DNA from: Armatimonadota bacterium
GTDB lineage: Bacteria > Armatimonadota > UBA5829 > DSUL01
Reading direction: 5' to 3'
DNA length: 64,000 nucleotides
Assembly: GCA_020846715.1 (NCBI GenBank)
Contig: JADLDK010000029.1
Location: 1 to 64,000, forward strand
Part shown: piece after piece, positions 17,760 through 27,084 of the stretch
Layout: each line of letters opens with the position of its first letter
Position numbering within the stretch: the first letter of the stretch is position 1
Translations under genes and position numbers: made by a program
Notes under the pieces: generated by a model
Seen by the model: only the letters and a program-made list of their open reading frames with translations
Database searches by the model: none
What the model was told of the DNA's origin: nothing

Positions 17760-19087
17760 TCGGCGTCGCTGGACGACACCTGAGCAAGCTGCTGGACAGT
17801 CTCGTCAAAATCCGCGCGCGCGTGGATGTCTTGCCTGAGAATCGAGTTAATAGCGTCGCGCGTGGCGATCGCTTCATCCACTTCGGCATTAGCTCCGGCC
17901 ACATAAGCGCCAATCGTGATGAGGTCTTCGTTGTCGCGGTACGCTGCCATCAGACGCCGCACGTGCCCCGCCGCGCGACGGTGCTCAGTTGAGGTAATCT
18001 CAGGCATGACACGGCTGACGCTTGCCAGCACATCGACCGCAGGATAGTGATTCTGATGGGCGAGATTGCGCGAAAGCACAATATGGCCGTCAAGAATCGA
18101 GCGCACCGAGTCCGCCACAGGCTCGTTCATATCGTCTCCGTCCACCAGCACAGTGTAGAGTCCGGTGATGGATCCCCTGGAGGAGGTCCCCGTGCGCTCC
18201 AACAGCTTTGGAAGCATGGCAAAGACGCTGGGAGTGTAGCCGCGCGTTGTGGGAGGCTCTCCGGCAGCCAGGCCGATCTCCCTCTGAGCCCAGGCGATGC
18301 GCGTCACAGAATCCAGCATCAACAGGACCCGCTTTCCCTGATCGCGAAAGTACTCCGCAATCGTCGTCGCTACCTGAGCGCCCCGCAGACGCTGAATCGA
18401 GACCTGATCAGAGGTGGCTACCACTACGACTGAACGCGCCAGTCCTTCCGGGCCCAGATCGCGCTCGATGAAGTCGCGAACTTCGCGGCCGCGCTCTCCA
18501 ATCAATCCGATGACGTTGATGTCGGCTTCGGTGTTGCGGGCTATCATCCCCAGCAGCGTGCTTTTTCCTACTCCGCTCCCCGCAAAGATGCCTACGCGCT
18601 GACCCGTCCCACAAGTGATAAGCCCGTCAATGGCTCTTACGCCCAGCGCCAGTCTCTGCGTGATTCGCTCACGCTCCAGCGGGTGCGGCGGCTCTCGAAG
18701 CGTCGAGGCGAAGTGGTTCGTCTCCACGGGTGGTTTGCCGTCCATCGGCCTGCCCAGCCCGTCCAAAACCCGTCCTAGCAGATCGTCTGAAAGAGCTACC
18801 TGCAGAGGGCTCCCTGTCGCCGACACCTCCGCGCCTTTGCCCAGGTCACCAATCTCTCCGAAGGGCATTAGCAGCACGCGGTCATCGTTGAAACCCACGA
18901 CCTCCGCCAGCATCGGGGGGTCATATCTATTGGGGTAGATTTCGCATATTTCACCCATCCGGGCTGCGGGTCCCGCCGACTCAACCAGCACACCAACAAT
19001 GCGCGAGACCCGTCCGTTCAGACGAATTGCGTTGACGCGCGATAGCGCTTGTGAGTACTTTTCGAGTTCGGGTGACTTCAGTGGCAC
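17756..19087 (-). CDS. fliI: Flagellum-specific ATPase FliI
   Basis: F1-beta-like ATPase that energises flagellar protein export. Walker A is [12 protein letters not shown], followed by [14 protein letters not shown], and Walker B is [11 protein letters not shown]. The substrate-side texts [24 protein letters not shown] and [11 protein letters not shown] are normal for FliI. I favour the GTG at 19087, which follows AAAAGGG and comes 22 nt after the fliH stop. It gives 443 residues, close to the Bacillus length. An in-frame TTG at 19126 would overlap fliH by 17 nt and adds 13 residues, so the start is open. Upstream fliH and downstream fliJ are its direct partners. Confidence 0.93.
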   Translation of the reverse strand: MPLKSPELEKYSQALSRVNAIRLNGRVSRIVGVLVESAGPAARMGEICEIYPNRYDPPMLAEVVGFNDDRVLLMPFGEIGDLGKGAEVSATGSPLQVALSDDLLGRVLDGLGRPMDGKPPVETNHFASTLREPPHPLERERITQRLALGVRAIDGLITCGTGQRVGIFAGSGVGKSTLLGMIARNTEADINVIGLIGERGREVRDFIERDLGPEGLARSVVVVATSDQVSIQRLRGAQVATTIAEYFRDQGKRVLLMLDSVTRIAWAQREIGLAAGEPPTTRGYTPSVFAMLPKLLERTGTSSRGSITGLYTVLVDGDDMNEPVADSVRSILDGHIVLSRNLAHQNHYPAVDVLASVSRVMPEITSTEHRRAAGHVRRLMAAYRDNEDLITIGAYVAGANAEVDEAIATRDAINSILRQDIHARADFDETVQQLAQVSSSDAE

Positions 19088-19109
19088 AGATCCAGGCCCT
19101 TTTCTGATC

Positions 19110-19724
19110 TCAAGCGGCTTCCTCAAGGCGCTTGTGAATCTCGTCTATCTGTGAGGACTGACGCCCGTCCAGAATACCGTCTGCTGACTCAACAATCACT
19201 CCGCCCTGCTCCACCCGGCGATCCTCAATGATCTCCAGATCGCGCACACCGTCCAACCACTCCGCAATATCCTCACGCGCACCTCGCACCATTTCGATAT
19301 CGGCGCGGTTGACTCGCAGGCGAACGTGCCCCCGGTCTCTCAGCTGCCGCAGCGCCAGACGCAATACCTGCAATACTGTCTCTGGAGCCTGCTGCACTTC
19401 GTGCGTCACAATTTTAGAAGCGATCTCGAGAGACAGCTTCAACACTTCGGGCTCCAGCGCGTCACAGATTCGCTGATAGTCCTCTTCCAGCGCGTTGCGC
19501 TGTTCGTTAAGCTGCTCGAGGGCCAGCCGAAAACGCTCAGCGCCTTCACTGAGACCCTCCCGAAAGCCCTGCTGGCGGGCTTCGTCACGTAAGGTCTGCG
19601 CCTGCGCTCGCGCCTCTGAGAGAAGATGCTGCGCCTGTTCTTCCGCGCTGACTGTTTCGTCCGCTTCGCTTACGCGCAGAAGGCGGGCGGCGATTGAAGC
19701 GGAATCCACGATGTAGGTGTCCAC
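19110..19724 (-). CDS. fliH: Flagellar assembly protein FliH
   Basis: Regulator and stator of the FliI ATPase, about 204 residues. The N-terminal half is a long Gln/Glu/Ala-rich coiled coil ([19 protein letters not shown]). The C-terminal half carries the V-ATPase-E-like domain ([38 protein letters not shown]). The chosen start is GTG at 19724, only 4 nt after the fliG stop. A longer open frame to 19841 would run antisense-like through the end of fliG in another phase and adds 39 residues that do not look like FliH. Its gene order is canonical. Confidence 0.85.
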   Translation of the reverse strand: MDTYIVDSASIAARLLRVSEADETVSAEEQAQHLLSEARAQAQTLRDEARQQGFREGLSEGAERFRLALEQLNEQRNALEEDYQRICDALEPEVLKLSLEIASKIVTHEVQQAPETVLQVLRLALRQLRDRGHVRLRVNRADIEMVRGAREDIAEWLDGVRDLEIIEDRRVEQGGVIVESADGILDGRQSSQIDEIHKRLEEAA

Positions 19725-19728
19725 CGGA

Positions 19729-20799
19729 CTAGACAAACTGCTCCTCAGAGTCCTGTGCGCCGTCGCGTGCGATAGTAATCTCGCCTTTCTCCTCCAGCGC
19801 CCGAATTGCCAGAGCAATGCGCTGCTGAGCTGCCTCGACATCCTTAAGCCGGACCGGGCCGCTCATCTCCATGTCCTCCTTAAGACTGCTGGCGGCGCGC
19901 TCGGACATGTTGCCAAAAATCTTCTCTTTGACGGCTTCCTGGCTGCCTCGCAGCGCCAGGCGGAGATCTTCCTGCTCCACTTCCCGCAGAATCGTCTGCA
20001 CGGCGCGGTCATCAATGAGCAGAATATCTTCAAAGACGAAAAGCTTGCGCTTGATTTCGTCTGCAAGCGCCGGATCGTCACTGGCGAGGCTGTCCAGAAT
20101 TGACCTCTCCAGCGCTCTGTCACCGGAGTTCAAAATGTCCACCAGCGACTGGACTCCACTCACCTGCCGCATCTGCTCTCCCTGCGACGCACTCGCCCTG
20201 TTCTTGAGTGCCTGCTCAATTTTGGCGAGCACTTCGGGGGACGCGGACTCCATTTTTGCGATGCGCCGCGTCACTTTCTGGCGCAGCTCGGCGTCCAGAG
20301 CACCCAGCACCTGGGCCGCACGATTTCCCGGAAGCTGCACAGTCACCAGCGCGATAGTCTGCGGTTGCTCGTTCTGCAACCAGCGCGCAAGCTGGAGTGG
20401 TTCTACATGCTGGAGCCAGTCCGAGGGCTCAGACCCGCGGCTGCTGACGATCTTTTCAATCAGGCTCGCCGCCTTCTGTGCACCAAGGGCCTGCTCCAAT
20501 ACCTGCCGCGCGTATTCCACTCCGCCCTGAGACAGCAGGCTCGTCGTCTGATAAAGACTCTCGAACTCCGCAAAGACCAGGCGCTTGGTCTCCATGTCCA
20601 CCTTTTCCTGGCGGACAAGCTCGTTAGCCAGACGTTCTACCTCGTCCTGCTTCAACTTGCTCATGATCTCCCCGGAAGCCTCAGCGCCGAGCGTGATGAG
20701 CAGGATAGCGGCCTTCTGCAGACCGCTTAAAGTTTTGCGTGGAGGGGCTGGAGGCGCACCCGATTCCTGGCTGAAAAGATTGAACTCTGTTGTTGCCAT
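19729..20799 (-). CDS. fliG: Flagellar motor switch protein FliG
   Basis: Torque-generating switch protein of 356 residues that sits on the FliF ring and contacts the stator. It shows the N-terminal FliF-binding helices (LSGLQKAAILLITLG), the middle-domain EHPQT-type motif as NEQPQTIALV, and the C-terminal charged torque helix region (IDDRAVQTILREVEQEDLRLALRGS). About 30 Ala/Pro-rich residues precede the conserved start. The ATG overlaps the fliF stop by one base (TGATG), so translation is coupled. Confidence 0.95.
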   Translation of the reverse strand: MATTEFNLFSQESGAPPAPPRKTLSGLQKAAILLITLGAEASGEIMSKLKQDEVERLANELVRQEKVDMETKRLVFAEFESLYQTTSLLSQGGVEYARQVLEQALGAQKAASLIEKIVSSRGSEPSDWLQHVEPLQLARWLQNEQPQTIALVTVQLPGNRAAQVLGALDAELRQKVTRRIAKMESASPEVLAKIEQALKNRASASQGEQMRQVSGVQSLVDILNSGDRALERSILDSLASDDPALADEIKRKLFVFEDILLIDDRAVQTILREVEQEDLRLALRGSQEAVKEKIFGNMSERAASSLKEDMEMSGPVRLKDVEAAQQRIALAIRALEEKGEITIARDGAQDSEEQFV

Positions 20800-22499
20800 C
20801 AGGCCGCTCTGTCCTCAGCCATCCACGTACGCACGATAGTGGCGACTTCTTCGGGATTCGATTTCGCCAGCTCCTGGGCTTCACCCACGGGGAGACCCTG
20901 CCCTTCCGGCGGACGCTTCATGTGAGGTGGACCATTTTCCTCACTACTAACTGAAGAGTCCGTGGCGAATCCGCCGCCGTCGGTTTCAGGCGCAAAACCT
21001 GCGAAAGACGACTCCGCACTGACGCCGGATGCGCCTGCCGCCGGAAACTCTCCACCGCCAAAGAGAGCGCCAGCTTCACCGGCGGCCTGAGACTGTGCGG
21101 CGCCTCCTGAGATTGTGATGGTCTGGCGTGAGATGGCCCCTTTCATAAACAGAGCGAATCCGACCAGGAGAATGACCCCGAGAGCGTTTCGTCCGACCCC
21201 GAGATAGCCGCCAAGCGAAGCGGCGATACCCGGACTCGGAGCGGGCTTCTGCTTTGGAAACTCGACGCTCTCGACGACGACTGCTCCATTAGAAGGTGTG
21301 ATACCGGCAGTCGCAGCGACTGTCCTGCGTATAGATTCCAGCTTTGCCGCCGGCACATCGCTGTCCACCATCACAGCTACGGAGACGCTCTGCACTTCAC
21401 CGGGCAGGGACTGGCTTTTACGCGTGGTCCGGTCAACCATATACTCGCGCTTGTACTGCTGGCGGTTGTAACCGTTGTCCTTTTGAGGTTGAACAGGTTG
21501 ATTGGTGGCCTGCGTGTTTGGCTGCGAATTTGATGCAACGCCGGGCGCCCCACCTGCAACCTGAGCCGCTCCCTTGCCGTAGGCTTCACTCGTCGTGTCG
21601 TCAACAGAGAGAAATCCGTTGTCATTGGTAGCGCCGGTGGGCTTGCTGTAGCTCTCGGTGGTCGTCTCTGTGGAGTCAAGTTTGAGCTGGGCATTGACAC
21701 GCACGACTGCTTTTGGGTTGCCCTGTGCGTCGCGCCCGACAACAGGCTCCAGCATCGTCTCGACATTTCTCTGAATCTCGTTCTCGATGCCGCGCTTGAG
21801 ATCAAGCTGGCTGGCGCTGAGACGGAAGCTGCTCGCAGACCCACTGCCCTCCGAAAGCAATTTCCCGCGCGTATCCACCACAGTTACGTGCTCCGGCTTC
21901 AGGCCTTCAACCGCCGCACTGACCAGATTGACGATGCTGGCTACTTTCTCCTGATCAATGTCCCCGGGGGAGCGCAGATTGAGCAGAACGGAAGCCGTCG
22001 CGTCCTTTTCTTTGTCCGAGTAGAGTGTGTCTTCGGGGATGTTGATGTGAACGCGGGCGTCTGACACCTGATCGATAGAGGAGATCGTGCGCTGCAGCTC
22101 TCCCTGAAGCGCGCGAATGTAGTCCATCCTCTGCGTGAAGTCTGTCACACCCAGTGTGCTTCGGTCGAAAATCTCGAAACCGACTGAGCCGCCCTGCGGC
22201 AGGCCGTCCCCAGCCAGATTCAACCGGACCTCATAGACATCCCGCGATGGAACCTCGACCGCTGTGCCGTTCGCAGATACCCGATAAGGCACCTTGCTGT
22301 CTCGCAGCTTCTGCACGATTCCGGCGGCATCCTCGGGTTTGAGGTTGGCGAAGAGCACAGTGTAGTCCGGCCGGCTGGCAATCATGGCGATCACTACGGC
22401 GGCGACTGTAATGCCGGCCGCAAAGAAAGTAACCATAAACCTCTGCGAAGATGTAAGATTCGCCCAGAGTTCCGGTAGCGCTTTGAGTTTAGATTCCAT
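20799..22499 (-). CDS. fliF: Flagellar MS-ring protein FliF
   Basis: Product of 566 residues forming the membrane ring of the basal body. It has an N-terminal membrane helix (FMVTFFAAGITVAAVVIAMIA), the secretin-like ring-building domains (RDSKVPYRVSANGTAVEVPSRDVYEVRLNLA; ARVHINIPEDTLYSDKEKDATASVLLNL), a low-complexity linker near 300-350, and a second helix near 440 (ALGVILLVGFALFM). The C-terminal tail is acidic and ends in the FliG-binding helix (VATIVRTWMAED). Length and order of parts are as in other FliF proteins. Confidence 0.94.
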   Translation of the reverse strand: MESKLKALPELWANLTSSQRFMVTFFAAGITVAAVVIAMIASRPDYTVLFANLKPEDAAGIVQKLRDSKVPYRVSANGTAVEVPSRDVYEVRLNLAGDGLPQGGSVGFEIFDRSTLGVTDFTQRMDYIRALQGELQRTISSIDQVSDARVHINIPEDTLYSDKEKDATASVLLNLRSPGDIDQEKVASIVNLVSAAVEGLKPEHVTVVDTRGKLLSEGSGSASSFRLSASQLDLKRGIENEIQRNVETMLEPVVGRDAQGNPKAVVRVNAQLKLDSTETTTESYSKPTGATNDNGFLSVDDTTSEAYGKGAAQVAGGAPGVASNSQPNTQATNQPVQPQKDNGYNRQQYKREYMVDRTTRKSQSLPGEVQSVSVAVMVDSDVPAAKLESIRRTVAATAGITPSNGAVVVESVEFPKQKPAPSPGIAASLGGYLGVGRNALGVILLVGFALFMKGAISRQTITISGGAAQSQAAGEAGALFGGGEFPAAGASGVSAESSFAGFAPETDGGGFATDSSVSSEENGPPHMKRPPEGQGLPVGEAQELAKSNPEEVATIVRTWMAEDRAA

Positions 22500-22546
22500 A
22501 CTATTTTGGGATGAGGCTGCTGTGGAGGCTGCTTACCGACCGCAGG

Positions 22547-22846
22547 TTACACCTGCATCCGCATAATCTCCTGGTAGGCTTCCAGCACCTTGTTTCGCAC
22601 CTGGACAGTCAGCTCCAGAGCCGTACTGGCCTTCTGCATAGCCAGCATGGCATTGTGCAGCTCGCTGAGGTCTCCGGAGGCGACCTTCTGGGCAAGTTGA
22701 TTGGCCTGATTCTCAAGGCCGGCCACCTGCTTTGTAGCATCTGTGAGGGCTTCACCAAAGCCGGAGTCAGCGCTACGCTTTGCTCCGGCAGCGCTGGAAC
22801 CAGAGTCAAGAGAAGCTGATGAGGGAATAGAAGTCTCAATACGCAT
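22547..22846 (-). CDS. fliE: Flagellar hook-basal body protein FliE
   Basis: Small rod-junction protein of 99 residues that connects the MS ring to the rod and is exported early. The conserved C-terminal half reads SELHNAMLAMQKASTALEL then VRNKVLEAYQEIMRMQV, the usual FliE signature. It lies between flgC (3 nt upstream) and fliF (47 nt downstream) in the normal order. Confidence 0.93.
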   Translation of the reverse strand: MRIETSIPSSASLDSGSSAAGAKRSADSGFGEALTDATKQVAGLENQANQLAQKVASGDLSELHNAMLAMQKASTALELTVQVRNKVLEAYQEIMRMQV

Positions 22847-22849
22847 GGA

Positions 22850-23269
22850 TTACCTCCGTCCTATTTCCAGCGCCTTCATCAGCATGGATTTCGTGGAGTT
22901 CATGACGGTGACGTTGGCTTCGTAGGAGCGGGTCGCGCTGATCATGTCCACCATCTCATCCACAACGCTGACGTTTGGCATGGTCACGTATCCGCGCGCA
23001 TCGGCGTCCGGATGGCCGGGCTCATAGACCTTCTTCAGTGGCGAGGGGTCGCGCGCAACCTCGGAGACTCTCACGCCCTCGGGGGAGTCTGACAGCAGGG
23101 ACTGATCCTGAAGTACAGTCTCGAAAACGACCTCTTTGCGCCGGTAGGGGCCGCCCTGCGACGTGCGCGTGGTGTTGACGTTGGCGATGTTCTCCGCAAC
23201 CACGTCCAGCCGTTCGCGCTGCGCAGATAAGCCCATAGCGCTGATATCAAAAGCAGACAGCTTGCTCAT
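22850..23269 (-). CDS. flgC: Flagellar basal-body rod protein FlgC
   Basis: Proximal rod protein of 139 residues. The N terminus FDISAMGLSAQRERLDVVAENIANVNTT contains the rod/hook ANxxN-type signature. The C terminus MVDMISATRSYEANVTVMNSTKSMLMKALEIGR is typical of FlgC. Both terminal helices are expected to pack in the rod. It follows flgB by 3 nt. Confidence 0.95.
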   Translation of the reverse strand: MSKLSAFDISAMGLSAQRERLDVVAENIANVNTTRTSQGGPYRRKEVVFETVLQDQSLLSDSPEGVRVSEVARDPSPLKKVYEPGHPDADARGYVTMPNVSVVDEMVDMISATRSYEANVTVMNSTKSMLMKALEIGRR

Positions 23270-23272
23270 GGC

Positions 23273-23656
23273 TTACCTTGTCCCTCCACTGATTACGGTG
23301 GTCAGCATACCACTTTTCAACCGGGTGAACTCAACCAGCGCGTTGTACTCGATAGAGTTGCGGGCAAGATCGGCCATCTCCCGGTCAATGTTGACGTTGT
23401 TGCCGTCCATTCGGGTGGAAGGCGTATCGTCTGTCTCCACAGAAGCCTTCAGACGCCTGGCCTGTTCAACATCGTTGACGGTTCCGTCCCGAAGCATATC
23501 CTTGAGGGTATCCTCAAAGTTGACGACACTGCGTCTGAAGCCGGGGGTATCCGCATTGGCCACGTTGTTGGCGATCGTGCGGTTGCGCTCGGCGCAGGCA
23601 TCCATTGTGGATGCAAGTACGGCGCGAGTGGGGTCGTCAAAAATTCCCAACACCAT
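23273..23656 (-). CDS. flgB: Flagellar basal-body rod protein FlgB
   Basis: Proximal rod protein of 127 residues. The rod motif appears as RNRTIANNVANADTPGFRR, and the C terminus SIEYNALVEFTRLKSGMLTTVISGG is typical of FlgB. I placed the start at the ATG at 23656 because GAGG lies 6-7 nt upstream of it; an ATG five codons further up would put that ribosome site inside the gene. It is the first recognisable gene of the operon, although a small open frame just upstream may precede it. Confidence 0.93.
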   Translation of the reverse strand: MVLGIFDDPTRAVLASTMDACAERNRTIANNVANADTPGFRRSVVNFEDTLKDMLRDGTVNDVEQARRLKASVETDDTPSTRMDGNNVNIDREMADLARNSIEYNALVEFTRLKSGMLTTVISGGTR

Positions 23657-23694
23657 AGCGTACCTCTTCATTCGCTAGAGCCTGGCAGGGGTTG

Positions 23695-23856
23695 TCATCT
23701 GCCGGCTTGCAGCTCAGCCAGCGCCACCAGCGGATTGTCCCCGCCGTTTGACGCTTGCGCGACCTTCGAGAGATTGCGCATTACCATATCAGCCGCTTCC
23801 GTGCGAACAAGAGCTGTTGCCAGTTGGGCCGCGCGCCATCCCTGACGCACAGGCAC
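23695..23856 (-). CDS. Possible small protein ahead of flgB
   Basis: A 53-codon frame begins at GTG 23856, has AGGAG 11 nt upstream, and ends at a TGA 38 nt before flgB. The product is Ala/Leu-rich and looks helical (WRAAQLATALVRTEAADMVM, then NLSKVAQASNGGDNPLVAL). I cannot assign a family. The composition is protein-like and the position suggests a small motility protein, but the frame is short and could be chance. Confidence 0.35.
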   Translation of the reverse strand: MPVRQGWRAAQLATALVRTEAADMVMRNLSKVAQASNGGDNPLVALAELQAGR

Positions 23857-24000
23857 TCACGAGACCACTCCTCATGAGTGACCTCGCGACACTCCTATCT
23901 TTGGCAGCGCCTGGTACTTTTTTCAGGTATGGAGAAGAGAATTTTTGCTCAAGGGGCTAAAGGTTTTTGCGATTTGTGTCGAAGAGGGCGCGGCGAAGGC
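23857..24000. other. Upstream region of the flagellar operon
   Basis: AT-richer than its surroundings. On the minus strand TTGAGC near 23950 is followed after 17 nt by a poor -10. No consensus sigma-28 site was found reading toward flgB, in contrast to the slt-fliK operon. Confidence 0.3.
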
Positions 24001-25086
24001 TCACACCCTGCGCCGCATGGTCCGGGCCAGAGCCGCTAACGACAGCCCTACGCCGGTCATAACAATGGACACGGGCTCCGGAGTGGGAGTCAGGAGATAG
24101 TAATTTCCTTGCGGACTAGAGGCCACAAGCTGCCCTGCATTGTTGTAGGCAACTATCTCCCGTATGGGAGAACCGATGCCTTCGGTTATCAGTGAGGTAA
24201 CGTCGCTCCAGCTACCGTTGTCCAGAATCCGGACGGAGCCGCCCGTCTGACCGTACTGCGCCCACACAACGGAACCAAATCCATTCATCAGCACGCGCCC
24301 CGCACTGTCGGAGATAGGCCGCGGCAGTTCGCCGATCACTTCCAACGCCCCAGCGCGCCACAGACCATATCCCGACCCGCTCACTGTCTGCCACTGAAGT
24401 AACACGCCTCCTGTATCGTCCAGCCCGAGCGGGTTGCAGGCAAATCCGACACCGGGGTTGCCAAGATCGGTTACGTGGCCGTTTGTCCAGAGAAAAGCGT
24501 GCTGTTGCGGGGAATCCGGGCTTCGCATGACACCAGCTACCTGCCCGGAGGAGTTCACGAGCCGGGCAGTGCTTGTTCCGTCAATGGAAGCTCCTATATC
24601 CACAACGCCATCTGGAGTCCATGCTATGGCGCGGCTGAGTCCCGAAACAGTCGTGGACCCGACAATCATTGCGCAGTTGTTGATGCCGTACGCATGCGGC
24701 CAGCCTTCGGGGACGCTTAGAAGGGTGAGCCGACCGCTGTCCCACCTGAACGCTGACAGGTCTCCGGCCACAACGTTGCCGACAATCTGATTGCTGTCGT
24801 TCAACGCCTCCGGAAAAACCGTCCGCTGATCCTTCGGAAACTGGATGTCGCGAGCGACGCCGTCCTGCCACAAGAACGCGCGAAAGAGGTTTGCGTTTGG
24901 TGACCGCTGGACGCCAAGAACAGCGCCGTTGTTGTTCAACGCCGCGATCGAGCAGACATGGCCGAACTCCGGCACTATCTGAAGCGCACTGTAGCCCGTC
25001 GTTTCGCCCCTGCTCGGAGAGGAGTACAGTGCTTCAGCAATTCCAAGAATGGCAACAGCGATGAGCGCTGCTTGTCTTGTACCCAT
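24001..25086 (-). CDS. PEP-CTERM-sorted extracellular protein with HAF repeats
   Basis: Exported protein of 361 residues. An N-terminal signal (MGTRQAALIAVAILGIAEAL) is followed by repeated beta-propeller-like units of the HAF type, for example RAFLWQDG, HAFLWTNGHVTDLGNPG and AIAWTPDGVVDIG, alternating with ALNDSNQIVG and VNSSGQVAG. The C terminus carries TPEPVSIVMTGVGLSLAAL followed by RTMRRRV. This is a standard PEP-CTERM tripartite signal, with a PEP-like motif, a hydrophobic helix and a basic tail, that directs export and processing by an exosortase. The protein is thus probably part of the extracellular matrix. No exosortase gene is in this window. Confidence 0.88.
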   Translation of the reverse strand: MGTRQAALIAVAILGIAEALYSSPSRGETTGYSALQIVPEFGHVCSIAALNNNGAVLGVQRSPNANLFRAFLWQDGVARDIQFPKDQRTVFPEALNDSNQIVGNVVAGDLSAFRWDSGRLTLLSVPEGWPHAYGINNCAMIVGSTTVSGLSRAIAWTPDGVVDIGASIDGTSTARLVNSSGQVAGVMRSPDSPQQHAFLWTNGHVTDLGNPGVGFACNPLGLDDTGGVLLQWQTVSGSGYGLWRAGALEVIGELPRPISDSAGRVLMNGFGSVVWAQYGQTGGSVRILDNGSWSDVTSLITEGIGSPIREIVAYNNAGQLVASSPQGNYYLLTPTPEPVSIVMTGVGLSLAALARTMRRRV

Positions 25087-25208
25087 GGCTGGACTCCCGC
25101 GCGGATCCCAACTTCATTGTAGCACATCACTCGACTTAATACAGCGCCTTCGAAATAAGTCGCAGGAACGCTTGAGCACGCGGCGGGTGATGTGAGGGCG
25201 CTGCCTCA

Positions 25209-25217
25209 TGCTACAAT
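25209..25217 (+). promoter_or_regulatory. Extended -10 promoter candidate for prfB
   Basis: TGCTACAAT fits an extended -10 (TGn plus TACAAT), with no good -35. It lies about 40 nt before the prfB start, and AGGAGG (25240-25245) sits 10 nt before the GTG. Confidence 0.45.
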
Positions 25218-25255
25218 GCCAGCGAAAGCAGAATACTACAGGAGGTATCCACGGC

Positions 25256-26357
25256 GTGCTAATTACGGACGCCCCCCGCGAGATCAAAGAGCTGCGAATA
25301 CGGCTCGAACAGATCGCGGACCATCTTTGACGTCGAAAGCAAAGCTAACCGCATTCGAGAACTGGAGCAGATAAGCGCCCAGCCCGGATTTTGGGACAAC
25401 CCGGATGAAGCCCAGAGTCTCATGACTGAAATGTCCAGGCTCAAAGGCGTTGTTGATCCCTATGGGGATATTCGCCAGCGCATTGACGATCTGGAAGTGA
25501 TGTCGGAACTGGTAGCGGAGTCGGATGAGGAGTCTGACCAGATAAGCCTACAGACCGAGTACCAGGCGTGCGTTGAAGCGCTCGAAGCCTTTGAGATGCA
25601 GACGTTTCTCTCGGGGCCGCATGACGAATCTAACGCCATTGTGGAAATCAACTCAGGCGCGGGCGGGACAGAAAGCTGCGACTGGGCGGCGATGCTCTTG
25701 CGGATGTATCTGCGATGGGCGGAGCGTCGCGGCTTCCAGACGGAGATTCTGAGTGAGGTTGAGGGTGAAGTCGCGGGTATCAAGAACGCAACTTTCCTGG
25801 TAAAAGGGCCGCTGGCGTACGGATATCTGAAGGTTGAGCGCGGTGTTCACCGGCTCGTGCGCATCTCTCCGTTTGACTCAAACGCCCGGAGGCACACCTC
25901 CTTTGCTTCAGTGGATGTGGTGCCGGAGATTACCGATGGGCCGGAGATTCAGATCAACCCGGACGATTTGCGCGTTGACACCTACAGGTCCAGCGGCGCT
26001 GGCGGACAGCACGTCAACAAGACAGACTCAGCTGTGCGCATCACGCACATTCCGACGGGAATCGTTGTTAGCTGTCAAAATGAGCGAAGTCAGCACCAGA
26101 ACCGCGAAGTGGCTATGCGTATTCTTGCGTCTAAACTGTGGGAGGTGCAGAGGCAGGAAGAGGAGGCTCGTCTGGCGGAGTTGCGCGGTGAGCAGCGAAA
26201 AATCGAGTGGGGCAATCAAATACGCTCCTACGTTTTCCAACCGTATCAAATGGTCAAGGACCTGCGAACGGACTTCGAAACCAGCGACGTTCAGGGAGTT
26301 ATGGACGGCGAACTGGACGCTATGATCGAAAGAGGATTGCGCGCGGGCATCCACTGA
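25256..26357 (+). CDS. prfB: Peptide chain release factor 2, with programmed +1 frameshift
   Basis: RF2 recognises UGA and UAA stop codons and triggers release of the finished protein. The frame opens at GTG 25256 behind AGGAGG, reads 24 codons to CTT, and meets TGA at 25328-25330. Shifting +1 at CTTTGAC continues in the frame that runs to 26357, for about 366 residues in all, the normal RF2 length. The catalytic GGQ is in SSGAGGQHVNKTDSAV, and the stop-recognition SPF is in SPFDSNARRHTSF. The autoregulatory frameshift is therefore conserved here. The Shine-Dalgarno-like stimulator just before the slip site is weak (only CGGA, four bases upstream) compared with the classic AGGGGG. If annotated without the shift, the gene would appear truncated at its N terminus. 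Confidence 0.95.
25322..25330 (+). other. prfB programmed frameshift site (CTT TGA C)
   Basis: The in-frame TGA after CTT at codon 25, followed by C, is the standard RF2 slip site. Reading resumes at GAC from 25329. Low RF2 raises frameshifting and so restores RF2. Confidence 0.92.
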
Positions 26358-26388
26358 AGTGTCAGACGCCTGCGCAAGAGGCATCAAC

Positions 26389-27048
26389 ATGAGGCTCTAT
26401 AAAAAGTGCGTGGCTGTTGGGGTTGTGTTAAGCCTGGCTGCCGTGTGCCTGGGAGTTGCCCACGAGGCGCAGGGCGCTGACGATACCGTCTCTGGAAAGG
26501 GCTCCACGAGCGCAGAAACGGGACTTGGCAATCTCGTTGCTGACGCTGTGCGTCAACTGGCCGATTGTCCGGTGGCGCTGCTTCCCGGCAGCAGTCTGCG
26601 GGAGTCCAACATCAAGCTCTCGGATCTGAATGCGCAGAGCGTCGCCGCGGCGCTAGTGGACCCGGACCAGCCTGTCGCGATCGTCTCTCTGACGGGAGCA
26701 CAGCTGCGGGACGCTCTGGAGCGCTCCGTCTCTCTGGCTCCAAAGCCCAACACCGGCTTCTTACAGATTTCTGGAATCAGCTTCGGCTACAGCTTGAGCG
26801 CACCAGCCGGGAAGCGCGTCGCGGACATCCTCCTCGGGCGCAAGGCTGTGAAGGCTGGTGACGACATTCGCGTAGCGATGCCCTCAGAGTTGGCCAAGGG
26901 TGGATTTGGCTATTTTCGCGTCTGGGGCAATCTCAAGGCCGTCAACCCCAGTCCCGGAACTGTGGAAGATGCGATTGGCGCTTTTCTTGCTTCCAAACCG
27001 GACGCGGCGACTTTTCTTACCGGCGGGCGGATTCGCAGGCTCCCGTGA
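26389..27048 (+). CDS. Exported stand-alone 5'-nucleotidase C-terminal domain protein
   Basis: Product of 219 residues with a signal peptide (MRLYKKCVAVGVVLSLAAVCLG, cleavage near AQGA). The mature part matches the C-terminal domain of the 5'-nucleotidase/UshA family: ETGLGNLVADAVRQ at the start, then VSLTGAQLRDALERSV, FLQISGISFGY, ADILLGRKAV, and a final IGAFLASKPDAAT. In UshA this domain binds the nucleoside. The metallophosphatase domain that carries the metal site is absent, both in this gene and next to it. I chose ATG 26389 because AAGAGG precedes it and the export signal starts there. It follows prfB by 31 nt. Confidence 0.85.
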   Translation: MRLYKKCVAVGVVLSLAAVCLGVAHEAQGADDTVSGKGSTSAETGLGNLVADAVRQLADCPVALLPGSSLRESNIKLSDLNAQSVAAALVDPDQPVAIVSLTGAQLRDALERSVSLAPKPNTGFLQISGISFGYSLSAPAGKRVADILLGRKAVKAGDDIRVAMPSELAKGGFGYFRVWGNLKAVNPSPGTVEDAIGAFLASKPDAATFLTGGRIRRLP

Positions 27049-27084
27049 CAACGTTTCTGACTGCATTTGACAGGCGCGGTGAGA

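Noticed and set aside
23945-23990. Resemblance of this stretch to 62388-62435 (CGCAAAAA, CCTT, TTTA/CCC on the minus strand) and a weak plus-strand sigma-28-like match
   Set aside because: The match needs gaps, the sigma-28-like pair has a 12-nt spacer and points away from flgB, and the second copy overlaps the LacI operator; probably chance AT-rich similarity.
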